In this document: piece by piece, positions 1 to 7,525 of the stretch
Layout: the number at the start of each line of letters is the position of its first letter
Position numbering within the stretch: the first letter of the stretch is position 1
NCBI GenBank assembly: GCA_024644345.1
Contig: JAHELE010000008.1
Coordinates: forward strand, 1-46,776
DNA from: Actinomycetes bacterium
Lineage (GTDB): Bacteria > Actinomycetota > Actinomycetes > JAHEKZ01
Length of the DNA: 46,776 bases
Reading direction: 5' to 3'
Position numbers and translations under genes: made by a program
The notes under the pieces: generated by a model
Databases searched by the model: none
What the model was told of the DNA's origin: nothing
Seen by the model: only the letters and a program-made list of their open reading frames with translations

Positions 1-10
1 GCTTCCCGCC

Positions 11-706
11 GTGTCCGACTACGTCTACCCACCGGTGGTCGCCGCCACCCTGACAGCCTTCAAGGCACTCGGGCTCCGCCTCCGTGTCGAAGGCGGCGAC
101 CATGTTCCGTTGTCCGGCCCGGCTGTGATGGCGTCCAACCACGTGAGCCACCTCGACTTCATCTTCGTCGGTCTCGGTGCGCGTCAGTCCCACCGGTATG
201 TGCGCTTCATGGCCAAGGAGCCGATCTTCGCCCACCGCGTCGCTGGGCCACTCATGCGCGGCATGCATCACATCTCGGTCGACCGTGAGGCCGGGATGCA
301 GAGCTTTCGTGACGCTCTTGCGGCGCTGAAGGCCGGTGAGGTGGTCGGACTGTTTCCCGAGGCGACCATCAGTCGTTCCTTTGAGCCCAAGGAGTTCAAG
401 ACCGGAGCTGAGCGCCTGGCCAAGGCGAGCAAGGCTCCGCTGATCCCCGTCGCCGTTTGGGGTAGCCAGCGGCTGTGGACCTATGACGAGAACTCGAGCC
501 TGAAACAACGCAAGGTGCCGGTGAGTGTCTACGTGGGAGAGCCGATCGAGGCCACCCTGCGGGGCGAGGCGGCGGCGGCGGAGCTGCGTTCACAGGTCAT
601 CGCACTGGTGCATCGGGCCCAGGATGAGTACCCGAGCGACGGAACGGGCCAGTGGTGGCAGCCGGAACGGCTCGGGGGAACCGCTCCGGCTGCACCGAAG
701 GACTGA
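11..706 (+). CDS. 1-acyl-sn-glycerol-3-phosphate acyltransferase family (PlsC-like)
   Basis: A 231-residue protein that probably transfers an acyl group to lysophosphatidic acid or a related acceptor at the inner face of the membrane. The catalytic H-x4-D motif is visible as NHVSHLD near residues 41-47, and the acceptor-binding FPEG motif appears as FPEA (FPEATISRSF) near residue 115. The last position of FPEG is thus Ala, as in some actinobacterial homologues. The GTG start at 11 is the first available, but the window begins ten bases upstream, so a longer N-terminus cannot be fully excluded. The gene is convergent with the efflux pump gene, with six bases between the stops. Confidence 0.85.
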   Translation: MSDYVYPPVVAATLTAFKALGLRLRVEGGDHVPLSGPAVMASNHVSHLDFIFVGLGARQSHRYVRFMAKEPIFAHRVAGPLMRGMHHISVDREAGMQSFRDALAALKAGEVVGLFPEATISRSFEPKEFKTGAERLAKASKAPLIPVAVWGSQRLWTYDENSSLKQRKVPVSVYVGEPIEATLRGEAAAAELRSQVIALVHRAQDEYPSDGTGQWWQPERLGGTAPAAPKD

Positions 707-712
707 CCAGCT

Positions 713-2239
713 CTAGTGCGCGCCGCCGATCGGGCCGGCGTGCGCTGCCTCTTCCTTGCTCACCTTGATGGCGAAGAGTGTGATGAAGAATGCCACGACC
801 GCCAAGCCAGCAGAGACCTGGAATGCGGCCGTCCACCCGTCGACGGTGGCGGTGACCTCCGCCCCCGCAAGCTGTTCGGGGGTGAGGTCGGTCCCCGACC
901 GTCCGAAGTCACTCATCGTGCTCGCGAAGACGGTAGCGAACACCGTGGTCAGAGCCGCCAGGCCGATCGATCCGCCGATCTGCTGGGTCGTGTTGAGGAC
1001 ACCGGAAGCAATGCCGGCGTCGCTCTCGTCGATCTGTGACACCGCAGCCAGGGTCAACGGCATGAAGGTGAACCCGAGGCCGAGCGCGAAGACCACCATC
1101 GGACCCAGCAGTCCGCCGACGTAGGTGGAGTCGGGCTGGATCTGCGCGAGCCAGAACATGCCGGCCGCCGTCATCGCAGTGCCAAGAAGTGCGAAGGGTT
1201 TGGCACCAAACCGGGTAATGAACTGCGACGCCACCCCGGCCGAGATGATGATGCAGATGCTGACCGGTACGAAGGCGAAGCCCGCTTTGATGGGGCTGTA
1301 CCCGAGGATCCCTTGGACGAACTGGGTCAGGTAGAAGAACATCCCGAACATAGCCGCACCGATGATGAGCATGATGCCGTAGGCACCAGCCCGGTTGCGG
1401 TTCTCGAGGATCCGCAACGGCATGAGCGCGTGCCTGCTCCGGGCCTCGATCAGCACGAAGATGACGAGCAGCACGATCGAGGTACCCAGGAGAGCGAGGT
1501 TGCGCGTGTCCGTCCAGGCCTCGGAGGCGCCAAGCTCACCCACACTGGTCGCCACCTCGGTCAACGCGTAGACCAGAAGCCCGAGGCCCAATGTCGCGCT
1601 GATTGCCCCTGGAAGGTCGAACTTGCCTGTGTGGCGCTCGGTCTCGGTGAGAGCACGGGGTGCAACGAGGGCGATGAAGATGCCGATCGGGACGTTGACG
1701 AACATGACCCAGCGCCAGTCGATCTCGGTGAGGAAGCCACCGAGGATGAGCCCCACTGCTGCGCCGGCTCCGGACATAGCGGCGTAGACGCCCATGGCAC
1801 GGTTTCGCTCTTTGCCCTCAGGAAACTCGGTTGCGATCAGGGACAGAGCAGTCGGAGCCGCAATTGCTGCTCCGAGGCCCTGAATGGCGCGGAAGACCAA
1901 CAGTGACGCCTCACTCCACGCAAACCCACCGCCGAGTGAGCCGAGAGTGAACAGCAGGATGCCGAAGATGAAGACCCGGCGTCGGCCGAGGATGTCACCG
2001 GCGCGTCCGCCCAGCAAGAGGAATCCACCGAACGCGAGGGTGTATGCCGTCAACACCCATTGAAGGTTGGTCGGTGTGAACCCGAGGTCTTTCTGGATGC
2101 TCGGTAGCGCAATGTTCACGATGGTGGCGTCGAGCACCACCATCAGCTGTGCGGTGCAGATCACGACGAGCGCGAGCGCCAGGTTCTTCGGGGCATGCGC
2201 GTGCTCTTCGGTACCGACCGTCTTGTCGGGGCTGGACAT
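713..2239 (-). CDS. MFS transporter, DHA2 (EmrB/QacA) 14-TM drug:H+ antiporter family
   Basis: A 508-residue integral membrane protein, the usual size for 14-helix DHA2 exporters. Visible family marks are the TM1 motif LDATIVNIALPSI, motif A as GGRAGDILGRRRVF and antiporter motif C as GAGAAVGLILGG. It probably exports a hydrophobic or cationic compound using the proton gradient. I start it at the ATG at 2239, preceded by GAGGAG, rather than at the ORF-track start at 2320. The extra 27 residues would overlap the upstream tetR end and carry no membrane character. It lies 38 bases after the TetR gene on the same strand, so the pair is an operon and the substrate probably overlaps the TetR ligand. 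Confidence 0.9.
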   Translation of the reverse strand: MSSPDKTVGTEEHAHAPKNLALALVVICTAQLMVVLDATIVNIALPSIQKDLGFTPTNLQWVLTAYTLAFGGFLLLGGRAGDILGRRRVFIFGILLFTLGSLGGGFAWSEASLLVFRAIQGLGAAIAAPTALSLIATEFPEGKERNRAMGVYAAMSGAGAAVGLILGGFLTEIDWRWVMFVNVPIGIFIALVAPRALTETERHTGKFDLPGAISATLGLGLLVYALTEVATSVGELGASEAWTDTRNLALLGTSIVLLVIFVLIEARSRHALMPLRILENRNRAGAYGIMLIIGAAMFGMFFYLTQFVQGILGYSPIKAGFAFVPVSICIIISAGVASQFITRFGAKPFALLGTAMTAAGMFWLAQIQPDSTYVGGLLGPMVVFALGLGFTFMPLTLAAVSQIDESDAGIASGVLNTTQQIGGSIGLAALTTVFATVFASTMSDFGRSGTDLTPEQLAGAEVTATVDGWTAAFQVSAGLAVVAFFITLFAIKVSKEEAAHAGPIGGAH

Positions 2240-2277
2240 GAAACTCCTCAGGGTGGGTGTGGGGGAGCGAATGAGGT

Positions 2278-2889
2278 CTAGGGGCGCTGGGCTACCGATC
2301 CGGTCAGGAGCGGCAGCCACACCTCGTCGACCAGCCGGGTGAGGTAGTGCTCATCGACCGTCTCTGAGGTGAAGAGATGGCGAAAGATCAGCATGGCCGG
2401 GGCGGCGTCCACGAGGAACTGGGTATCAGCGGCCTGTGACACCTCACCGCGGATCTGTGCGCGGCCGATGATGTCCAGCGCGGCCGAGCGCTTGGCCTCA
2501 ACCACCTGCTCGTAGAAGGCGGTCGCCAGCTCGGCGTCCGACGCGCAGGCCGACACCATGCCGCGCATGACGCACAGCTGGTCGTCGGCGGAGTGGGGTT
2601 GCGTCCCCTTCAGAAGGGCAAGCAGGTCGTCGCGCAGCCGCCCGGTGTCGGGAAGTTCGGCCTCGGCATCCCCGCGCATCTGCCGGATGGCGGCGACGAC
2701 CAGCTCGGCCTTGTTCGGCCAGTGGCGGTAGAGCGTCGCCTTGCTCGCACCCGCACGCTTGGCGACGGCGTCCATGGTCATGCGGTCGTAGCCGACCTCC
2801 TGGAGCTCGCCGAGCGTGGCGTCGAGGATCTCGTTGTGCCGCACGACGTCGGACCGTCGGAGGCGTGCGGCGACGGCTTGCGGTGTCAT
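2278..2889 (-). CDS. TetR/AcrR-family transcriptional repressor (local regulator of the efflux gene)
   Basis: A 203-residue one-component regulator. The N-terminal helix-turn-helix is clear (ILDATLGELQEVGYDRMTMDAVAKRAG followed by SKATLYRHWPNKAELV, about residues 17-60). The C-terminal part resembles the TetR_C_11-type ligand domain. The ATG at 2889 is chosen because GGAGGG sits just upstream; the ORF-track extension to 2967 would run through the promoter and operator. It is the first gene of an operon with the DHA2 pump. A perfect 21-bp palindrome at the predicted transcription start suggests autorepression relieved by a pump substrate, which is inference from arrangement. Confidence 0.92.
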   Translation of the reverse strand: MTPQAVAARLRRSDVVRHNEILDATLGELQEVGYDRMTMDAVAKRAGASKATLYRHWPNKAELVVAAIRQMRGDAEAELPDTGRLRDDLLALLKGTQPHSADDQLCVMRGMVSACASDAELATAFYEQVVEAKRSAALDIIGRAQIRGEVSQAADTQFLVDAAPAMLIFRHLFTSETVDEHYLTRLVDEVWLPLLTGSVAQRP

Positions 2890-2911
2890 GCCACCCTCCT
2901 CGTGGTCAAAG

Positions 2912-2932
2912 GAAACGAAACCGTTTCGTTTC
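2912..2932. promoter_or_regulatory. Perfect 21-bp palindromic operator of the tetR-MFS operon
   Basis: Two 10-bp arms, GAAACGAAAC and its exact complement, are separated by a single C. It begins 22 bases upstream of the tetR start codon and falls on the predicted +1 of the minus-strand promoter. This is the expected position for a TetR repressor that blocks initiation. Confidence 0.85.
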
Positions 2933-2938
2933 GCCGTG

Positions 2939-2967
2939 AATCTAGCCGGGTGAACCGAGTGCGTCAA
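2939..2967 (-). promoter_or_regulatory. Sigma-70-type promoter of the tetR-MFS operon
   Basis: Read on the minus strand: -35 TTGACG (2967-2962), a 17-base spacer, and -10 TAGATT (2944-2939). Predicted transcription starts near 2932, at the edge of the palindromic operator. Both hexamers match consensus at five and four positions. Confidence 0.75.
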
Positions 2968-2991
2968 CCCGGCCCGTCCGCATGGGCCGGG
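2968..2991. other. Strong GC hairpin upstream of the amidohydrolase gene
   Basis: Perfect 8-bp arms CCCGGCCC and GGGCCGGG with an 8-base loop. It lies 17 bases before the ATG of the amidohydrolase gene and just beside the -35 box of the divergent tetR promoter. There is no T-run, so a simple intrinsic terminator is not supported. Confidence 0.5.
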
Positions 2992-3008
2992 CTGGTTGAC
3001 TGACGCGC

Positions 3009-4661
3009 ATGGCGGATGCAGATGTGGTCTTTGTCGGCGGTCGGGTCTTCAGCGGGCAGGGGCGCCCCCCGGAACAGGCAGCGGTGGCGGTTCAGGGCGG
3101 CCGGATTGTTGCAGTGGGGTCTGACGACGACGTCCGGGCGCTGGTCGGTCCGAGCACCGAGGTGGTTGGTATCGACGGTGGACTGCTCACACCGGGCTTT
3201 CAGGATGCCCACGTGCATCCGGTCTACGGCGGCACCCAGATGTCGCAGTGCGACCTGCACGACATCGTGACCTCCGACGAGAGCGTCGCGGCCGTGGCCG
3301 GCTACGCGGCTGCCAACCCTGACCTCCCGTGGGTGCTCGGTGGCGGATGGTCCATGGAGGCGTTCCCCGGGGGAACGCCGACCAAAGAGCTCCTCGACGC
3401 CGTGGTACCAGACCGCCCGGTCTTCCTGCCGAACCGAGACGGACACAGCGGCTGGGTGAACTCTGCGGCGCTGGCCGTAGCCGGGATAACGCGGGACACC
3501 CCAGAACCCGGCGATGGGCGGATCGAGCGGAACTCCGAGGGCGAGCCGACCGGCTGCTTGCACGAAGGCGCGATGGCCCTGGTCAGCCACCTGGTCCCGC
3601 CACCGACCGATGCCGACTACGACCGCGCGCTCGACGTTGCTCAGCAGTACCTGTTCTCGCTCGGCATCACCGGGTGGCAGGACGCCATTGTGGGTGAGGT
3701 GAACGGACGTCCCGACAACCTCCAGGCCTACATGCGCGGCGACGCCGACGGCCGGCTGAAGGCGCGCGTCGTCGGAGCGCTGTGGTGGGATCGCGCGCGT
3801 GGCCTTGAGCAGGTACCCGAGCACGTCACCCGTCGCCGGGAGGGTACGGGCACGCGCTTTCGCGCCACCAGCATCAAGATCATGCAGGACGGCGTTGCTG
3901 AGAACTTCACGGGAGCCATGACGTCCCCCTACCTGGACGCGTGTGGCTGCCAGACGGCAAATGCTGGCCTCTCCTTCGTCGACCCTGCTGTGCTTCGGGA
4001 GGCCGTCGTCGCACTCGATGCCGAGGGTTTCCAGGTGCACTTCCACGTGATCGGCGACCGGGCAGCCCGCGAGGCACTCGACAGCATCGAGGCGGCGCGC
4101 AAGGCCAACGGCATGAACGACCTGCGTCATCATCTCGCGCACATCCAAGTCATCCATCCCGACGACATCCCTCGGTTCGCTGCGCTCGCGGTCGGTGCCA
4201 ACATGCAGCCGCTGTGGGCGTGTCACGAGCCGCAGATGGACGAGCTGACCATTCCCTACCTCGGAGAACCTCGATGGCGGTGGCAGTACCCGTTCGGTGC
4301 CCTTGAACGGGCCGGCGCACGACTGGTCGGTGGGAGCGACTGGTCGGTGAGTAGCCCTGACGTGCTCTGGGGGTCGCACGTGGCCGTCACCCGCAGGCCG
4401 CCACCCGACGGTGACGACCACTCCGCGAAGGAGCCGTTTCTGCCCGAGCAGGCAATCACCCTCGAGTCAGCGCTCACCGCGTACACGCAGGGATCGGCAT
4501 GGGTCAACCACCTCGACGACGTCGCCGGAACCGTTGAGGTCGGGAAGTACGCCGATCTCACCCTGCTCGATCGCGACCCGTTTGCTGGCGATCCCAACGA
4601 CATCGGCACCACCAAGGTCGCCCAGACATTCATCGAAGGCGAACGGGTCTTCGCCAGGTAG
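3009..4661 (+). CDS. YtcJ-like metal-dependent amidohydrolase
   Basis: A 550-residue amidohydrolase-superfamily protein, the usual length of the YtcJ/N-substituted formamide deformylase-like group. Metal-site features are DAHVHP (about residue 67), HFHVIGD (about 345), HLAHIQ (about 372) and GSDWSVSSPD near 440. It probably hydrolyses a C-N bond in a small cyclic or acyl amide; the substrate cannot be told from sequence. The ATG at 3009 has no clear Shine-Dalgarno sequence. It is divergent from the tetR-pump operon and ends exactly where the convergent Nudix gene ends (4661/4662), so no terminator separates them. Confidence 0.88.
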   Translation: MADADVVFVGGRVFSGQGRPPEQAAVAVQGGRIVAVGSDDDVRALVGPSTEVVGIDGGLLTPGFQDAHVHPVYGGTQMSQCDLHDIVTSDESVAAVAGYAAANPDLPWVLGGGWSMEAFPGGTPTKELLDAVVPDRPVFLPNRDGHSGWVNSAALAVAGITRDTPEPGDGRIERNSEGEPTGCLHEGAMALVSHLVPPPTDADYDRALDVAQQYLFSLGITGWQDAIVGEVNGRPDNLQAYMRGDADGRLKARVVGALWWDRARGLEQVPEHVTRRREGTGTRFRATSIKIMQDGVAENFTGAMTSPYLDACGCQTANAGLSFVDPAVLREAVVALDAEGFQVHFHVIGDRAAREALDSIEAARKANGMNDLRHHLAHIQVIHPDDIPRFAALAVGANMQPLWACHEPQMDELTIPYLGEPRWRWQYPFGALERAGARLVGGSDWSVSSPDVLWGSHVAVTRRPPPDGDDHSAKEPFLPEQAITLESALTAYTQGSAWVNHLDDVAGTVEVGKYADLTLLDRDPFAGDPNDIGTTKVAQTFIEGERVFAR

Positions 4662-5510
4662 TCATGGGCCCAGCAGGTCGAGCAGCCAGCTGGCGCCGCG
4701 GACGTCGATGGCGTTGCCGATCTGGCCAGCACGGTGCCTGAGCTCGCGGTCGCTGGTCACGACCACCACACGTCGGCCAAGGCCCGACAGCGTCTGGGCC
4801 GTCGCTACGACGGCGTCGTCCCCGGACGCCTGTGCCGTCACCGTCTCGACCGGCCGGGGGAGCACTGCTGCGCGCGCGGCACCCTCGACAACGACTTGGA
4901 TGGCCGACACCACACCGGACATCTGGTCGTCGTGCAGCGTGGTGGACATCAACGGACGCAGCCGCTCACCCAGCCGTTCGGTGGCACCGGCCCGGTCCTT
5001 CCACCAGCCGTCGGGAACCGACCCCACGACGTTGGCCGCGTCGACGACCAGGGCGAGCGGGTCAAGCCGGGCGCGTGGCCAGGTGTGGCCGAAGCCGGGG
5101 TGCAGCGTCAGCTGGTCGACCCGATCGACCCTGACCCAGTCGAGTTCGGCCGACTCCTCGTTGGGCACCGTGTCGAGCGCGGCCACGCAGTCGCCGTACA
5201 CGGTGGTGTAGCTCCAGCCACCGTGGTCGTCAACGAAGGTGTGACGGACCCGGACCTGGGCGGCATCGATCTCGGTCTCCTCGACGGCCTCGCGCAAGGC
5301 CGCCTCCTGCACCGACTCATGGCTGTCGCGGGCTCCCCCTGGCAGTCCCCAGGTTCCCCCGTGGTGGCACCAGTCGGCGCGGTGCTGAAGGAGGACGCGC
5401 AAGGTGCCATCGGCGTCTACGGTGTGCAGCAGCAACCCGGCGGCTCCCTGCAGCCCCCAGTGGCGATGTCCGAGCTGGCACTCGACCCATCCGTTTCCAT
5501 CGCGGTCCAT
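4662..5510 (-). CDS. Nudix hydrolase fused to a PIN/NYN (YacP)-like domain
   Basis: A 282-residue protein with two parts. The N-terminal half has a full Nudix box at residues 59-81 (G-x5-E, then REAVEETEI), with Glu in place of the last Gly, as often seen. The C-terminal half, from about residue 152, reads LVVDAANVVGS, then SGDDAVV near 231 and VVTSDREL near 254. That spacing of Asp residues in a Rossmann-like fold is typical of NYN/YacP nuclease-like domains. The first half should cleave a nucleoside diphosphate linked to another group. The role of the second half is inferred only. It is a single gene, convergent with the amidohydrolase. Confidence 0.82.
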   Translation of the reverse strand: MDRDGNGWVECQLGHRHWGLQGAAGLLLHTVDADGTLRVLLQHRADWCHHGGTWGLPGGARDSHESVQEAALREAVEETEIDAAQVRVRHTFVDDHGGWSYTTVYGDCVAALDTVPNEESAELDWVRVDRVDQLTLHPGFGHTWPRARLDPLALVVDAANVVGSVPDGWWKDRAGATERLGERLRPLMSTTLHDDQMSGVVSAIQVVVEGAARAAVLPRPVETVTAQASGDDAVVATAQTLSGLGRRVVVVTSDRELRHRAGQIGNAIDVRGASWLLDLLGP

Positions 5511-5602
5511 AGCTACTGGCTACCACGCGAACGTCTGCCGGACCATGTGACGCGACCCGATCCTTCTCTGAGATCAACACATGGTGGTCGCGATCGTGGC
5601 CG

Positions 5603-6193
5603 TCAAGTGAGCAGCTCGCGCTCGACGACCCCGCGTAGCGCCGCCCTCAGCCGCCACCGGTTCTCGAGTGAGGGCTGCAGCAGCACCTGCAGTCCGAGCC
5701 CGTCGAACAGGCCGGCGAAGCGCAAAGCGAAGTCGGCCGGGTCGATATCGAGTGAGAACTGCCCCTGCCGTTGCCCATTGCGCACGATGGTGTCGATCAT
5801 CCCCACCCAGCGTGTGTAGATCTCGTGGTTGCGGGCTCGCAGCTCGTCTCGTCGGCGCGCCTCGTTCCAGAACTCCAACCAGATCGACCACTCGTCAGCC
5901 ACGTCGGCGTCCGGAATCTGCAGGTCGATCAGCCGGAGCAGCTGCTCGCGTGGTTCGCTGAGGGCCACCAGCTCGGCGCGGTGGCGTGCGTGCGAGCGTT
6001 CGGACGCGTGCTGCAGCGCGGCGTCCAGCACGTCGACCTTGGTGGGGAAGTAGTAGTGCACGGTTCCGGTGCTGGTGCCGGCCCGTTTGGCGATGTCGGA
6101 GACGCGCGCCGAGGCGTAGCCGCGCTCCACCACGACGGCCACCGCCGCGTCGAGGATCGCCCGACGGCGGTCGTCTTCGGAGGCTGCGGCCAT
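5603..6193 (-). CDS. TetR-family repressor, divergent from the acyl-CoA catabolic operon
   Basis: A 196-residue regulator. The helix-turn-helix covers about residues 10-55 (ILDAAVAVVVERGYASARVSDIAKRAG, then TGTVHYYFPTKVDVLDAAL). The C-terminal half resembles BetI-like ligand domains (WLEFWNEARR). The ORF track begins at 6202, but a TAGAAT -10 box covers 6201-6206, leaving exactly seven bases before the ATG at 6193. I therefore call a leaderless start there. Its own operator lies between -35 and -10. It should repress itself and the divergent six-gene operon, probably with an acyl-CoA as inducer, as known for several TetR regulators of acyl-CoA dehydrogenase genes. Confidence 0.88.
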   Translation of the reverse strand: MAAASEDDRRRAILDAAVAVVVERGYASARVSDIAKRAGTSTGTVHYYFPTKVDVLDAALQHASERSHARHRAELVALSEPREQLLRLIDLQIPDADVADEWSIWLEFWNEARRRDELRARNHEIYTRWVGMIDTIVRNGQRQGQFSLDIDPADFALRFAGLFDGLGLQVLLQPSLENRWRLRAALRGVVERELLT

Positions 6194-6200
6194 GACCGAC

Positions 6201-6230
6201 ATTCTAACTGACTCGTCAGTTGAACCTCAA
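6201..6230 (-). promoter_or_regulatory. Promoter of the tetR gene at 5603-6193
   Basis: Minus strand: -35 TTGAGG (6230-6225), 18-base spacer, -10 TAGAAT (6206-6201). The -10 lies seven bases from the ATG at 6193, which fits a leaderless transcript. The spacer holds the operator palindrome. Confidence 0.75.
6206..6221. promoter_or_regulatory. TetR operator 1
   Basis: Perfect inverted repeat AACTGAC-TC-GTCAGTT, located between the -35 and -10 boxes of the tetR promoter. The core TGAC-N2-GTCA is shared with operator 2, 62 bases away. Confidence 0.85.
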
Positions 6231-6279
6231 CATGTAGTGCTATAGCCGTTCTATCAGGTGAAATGGTGTTTGAAGAGAG

Positions 6280-6309
6280 TTGACTGACGCGTCAGATAGT
6301 CGGCATAGT
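6280..6309 (+). promoter_or_regulatory. Promoter of the acyl-CoA dehydrogenase operon
   Basis: -35 TTGACT (6280-6285), 18-base spacer, -10 CATAGT (6304-6309). The operator palindrome at 6284-6295 overlaps the -35 and spacer. Confidence 0.6.
6284..6295. promoter_or_regulatory. TetR operator 2
   Basis: Perfect 12-bp palindrome CTGACGCGTCAG with the same TGAC-N2-GTCA core as operator 1. Its position in the operon promoter implies that one repressor controls both directions. Confidence 0.82.
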
Positions 6310-6334
6310 GGGCACTCTCACCCGTGGAGGACCG

Positions 6335-7525
6335 ATGCTGCGCGACCTGCCGACCGAACTGCTGCCACTCACCGACGAGCAGCAGGCGATCGTCGAGCTC
6401 ACCCGCTCGTTCGCCGAGCGTGAGATCCGGCCGATCGCCCGCGAGGTCGATGAGGCCGACATCGAGACCCCCTGGGGGATCTGGCGCAAGGCCGCCGAGA
6501 TCGGACTGACCGGCTTCATGCTCCCCGAGGAGTACGGCGGTGGCGGCTTCACCGACACCTTCAGCCAGTGCCTGGTGCAGGAAGAGCTCTGCGCCGGCGA
6601 CCCGGGGATCGGCAACCTGGTCGCCTCCAACGGGTTCTTCGCCCACCCCGTCATGGAGCTCGGGACACCGGAGCAGAAGGAGCGCTGGCTGACGCCACTG
6701 GCCCGGACGGACACTCCGATGACGTCTTTGGCCGTCACCGAGCCCGAGGTGGGATCAGACTCTGCGGCGATGACCACAAAGGCGGTACGCGTCGACGGTG
6801 GGTACCGACTCACCGGGCAGAAGACCTGGATCAGCAACGGTGGGTCGGCTGACTTCTACGTCGTCTTCGCCAAGACCGACCCAAGCCTGCGCTCGAAGGG
6901 TGTCACCGCCTTCATGATGCGCAAGGGCGTCGACGGTCTCACCTTCGGCAAGCCGATGAGGAAGATGGGGCAGCGTGCACTCGTCAACACCGAGCTCTTC
7001 CTCGATGACGTCTTCGTTCCCGATGAGGACCGACTGGGCGATGAGGGTCAGGGTTTCTACGGGCTGATGCACACCTTCGATGCCTCGCGCGCCATCCTGG
7101 GGGCGGCCGCCACCGGGGCCGCGCGGGCGGCGACAGAGTACGCGCTGGAGTACGCCCAGCAGCGCAGCCAGTTCGGCAAGCCCATCATCGAGCACCAGGC
7201 CGTGGCGTTCCGGCTGGCCGACATGGCAACCCGGGTCGAGACAGCGCGGCTGTTGGTCTGGAGAGCCGCCAAGCGCCTGGACGCCGGGCTCGACTCCGCA
7301 GCGATCTGCGCCCAGGCCAAGCTCGTGGCGTCAGAGGCAGCGATGTTCTGCACCTGGGGGGCTGTCCAGACGCTCGGTGGGTGGGGATACTCACGCGAGT
7401 TCCTGGTGGAGAAGTGGATGCGCGACGCCAAGCTCGAGGAGATCGAAGAAGGAACCTCAGACATTCAGCGACTCATCATCTCTCGCAGGCTCGCTGCCTC
7501 GCCGACGATCGGAGCACTGTCATGA
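6335..7525 (+). CDS. Acyl-CoA dehydrogenase (first of two in the operon)
   Basis: A 396-residue FAD-dependent enzyme of the SCAD/glutaryl-type fold that introduces an alpha,beta double bond into an acyl-CoA. Visible features are the FAD/substrate motif VTEPEVGSD (about residue 135), a C-terminal FAD-binding stretch QTLGGWGYSREFLVEKW, and EEGTSDIQRLI with the likely catalytic Glu. The ATG at 6335 is preceded by GGAGG; the ORF-track GTG at 6308 overlaps the -10 box and is rejected. It is the first gene of the operon and overlaps the next gene by four bases (ATGA). Substrate unknown; the context suggests a branched or unsaturated acyl-CoA. Confidence 0.92.
   Translation: MLRDLPTELLPLTDEQQAIVELTRSFAEREIRPIAREVDEADIETPWGIWRKAAEIGLTGFMLPEEYGGGGFTDTFSQCLVQEELCAGDPGIGNLVASNGFFAHPVMELGTPEQKERWLTPLARTDTPMTSLAVTEPEVGSDSAAMTTKAVRVDGGYRLTGQKTWISNGGSADFYVVFAKTDPSLRSKGVTAFMMRKGVDGLTFGKPMRKMGQRALVNTELFLDDVFVPDEDRLGDEGQGFYGLMHTFDASRAILGAAATGAARAATEYALEYAQQRSQFGKPIIEHQAVAFRLADMATRVETARLLVWRAAKRLDAGLDSAAICAQAKLVASEAAMFCTWGAVQTLGGWGYSREFLVEKWMRDAKLEEIEEGTSDIQRLIISRRLAASPTIGALS

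Noticed and set aside
704-715. Terminator between convergent acyltransferase and efflux genes
   Set aside because: Only six bases lie between the stops and no hairpin forms there. The same holds at 4661/4662 and 14463/14471.
2964-4421. 485-residue minus-strand ORF opposite the amidohydrolase
   Set aside because: Antisense shadow in GC-rich DNA. It has low-complexity composition and no motif, while the plus strand carries a clear amidohydrolase.
6308-6334. GTG start at 6308 for the first acyl-CoA dehydrogenase
   Set aside because: It overlaps the predicted -10 box, while ATG 6335 has a good GGAGG site and matches the family N-terminus.
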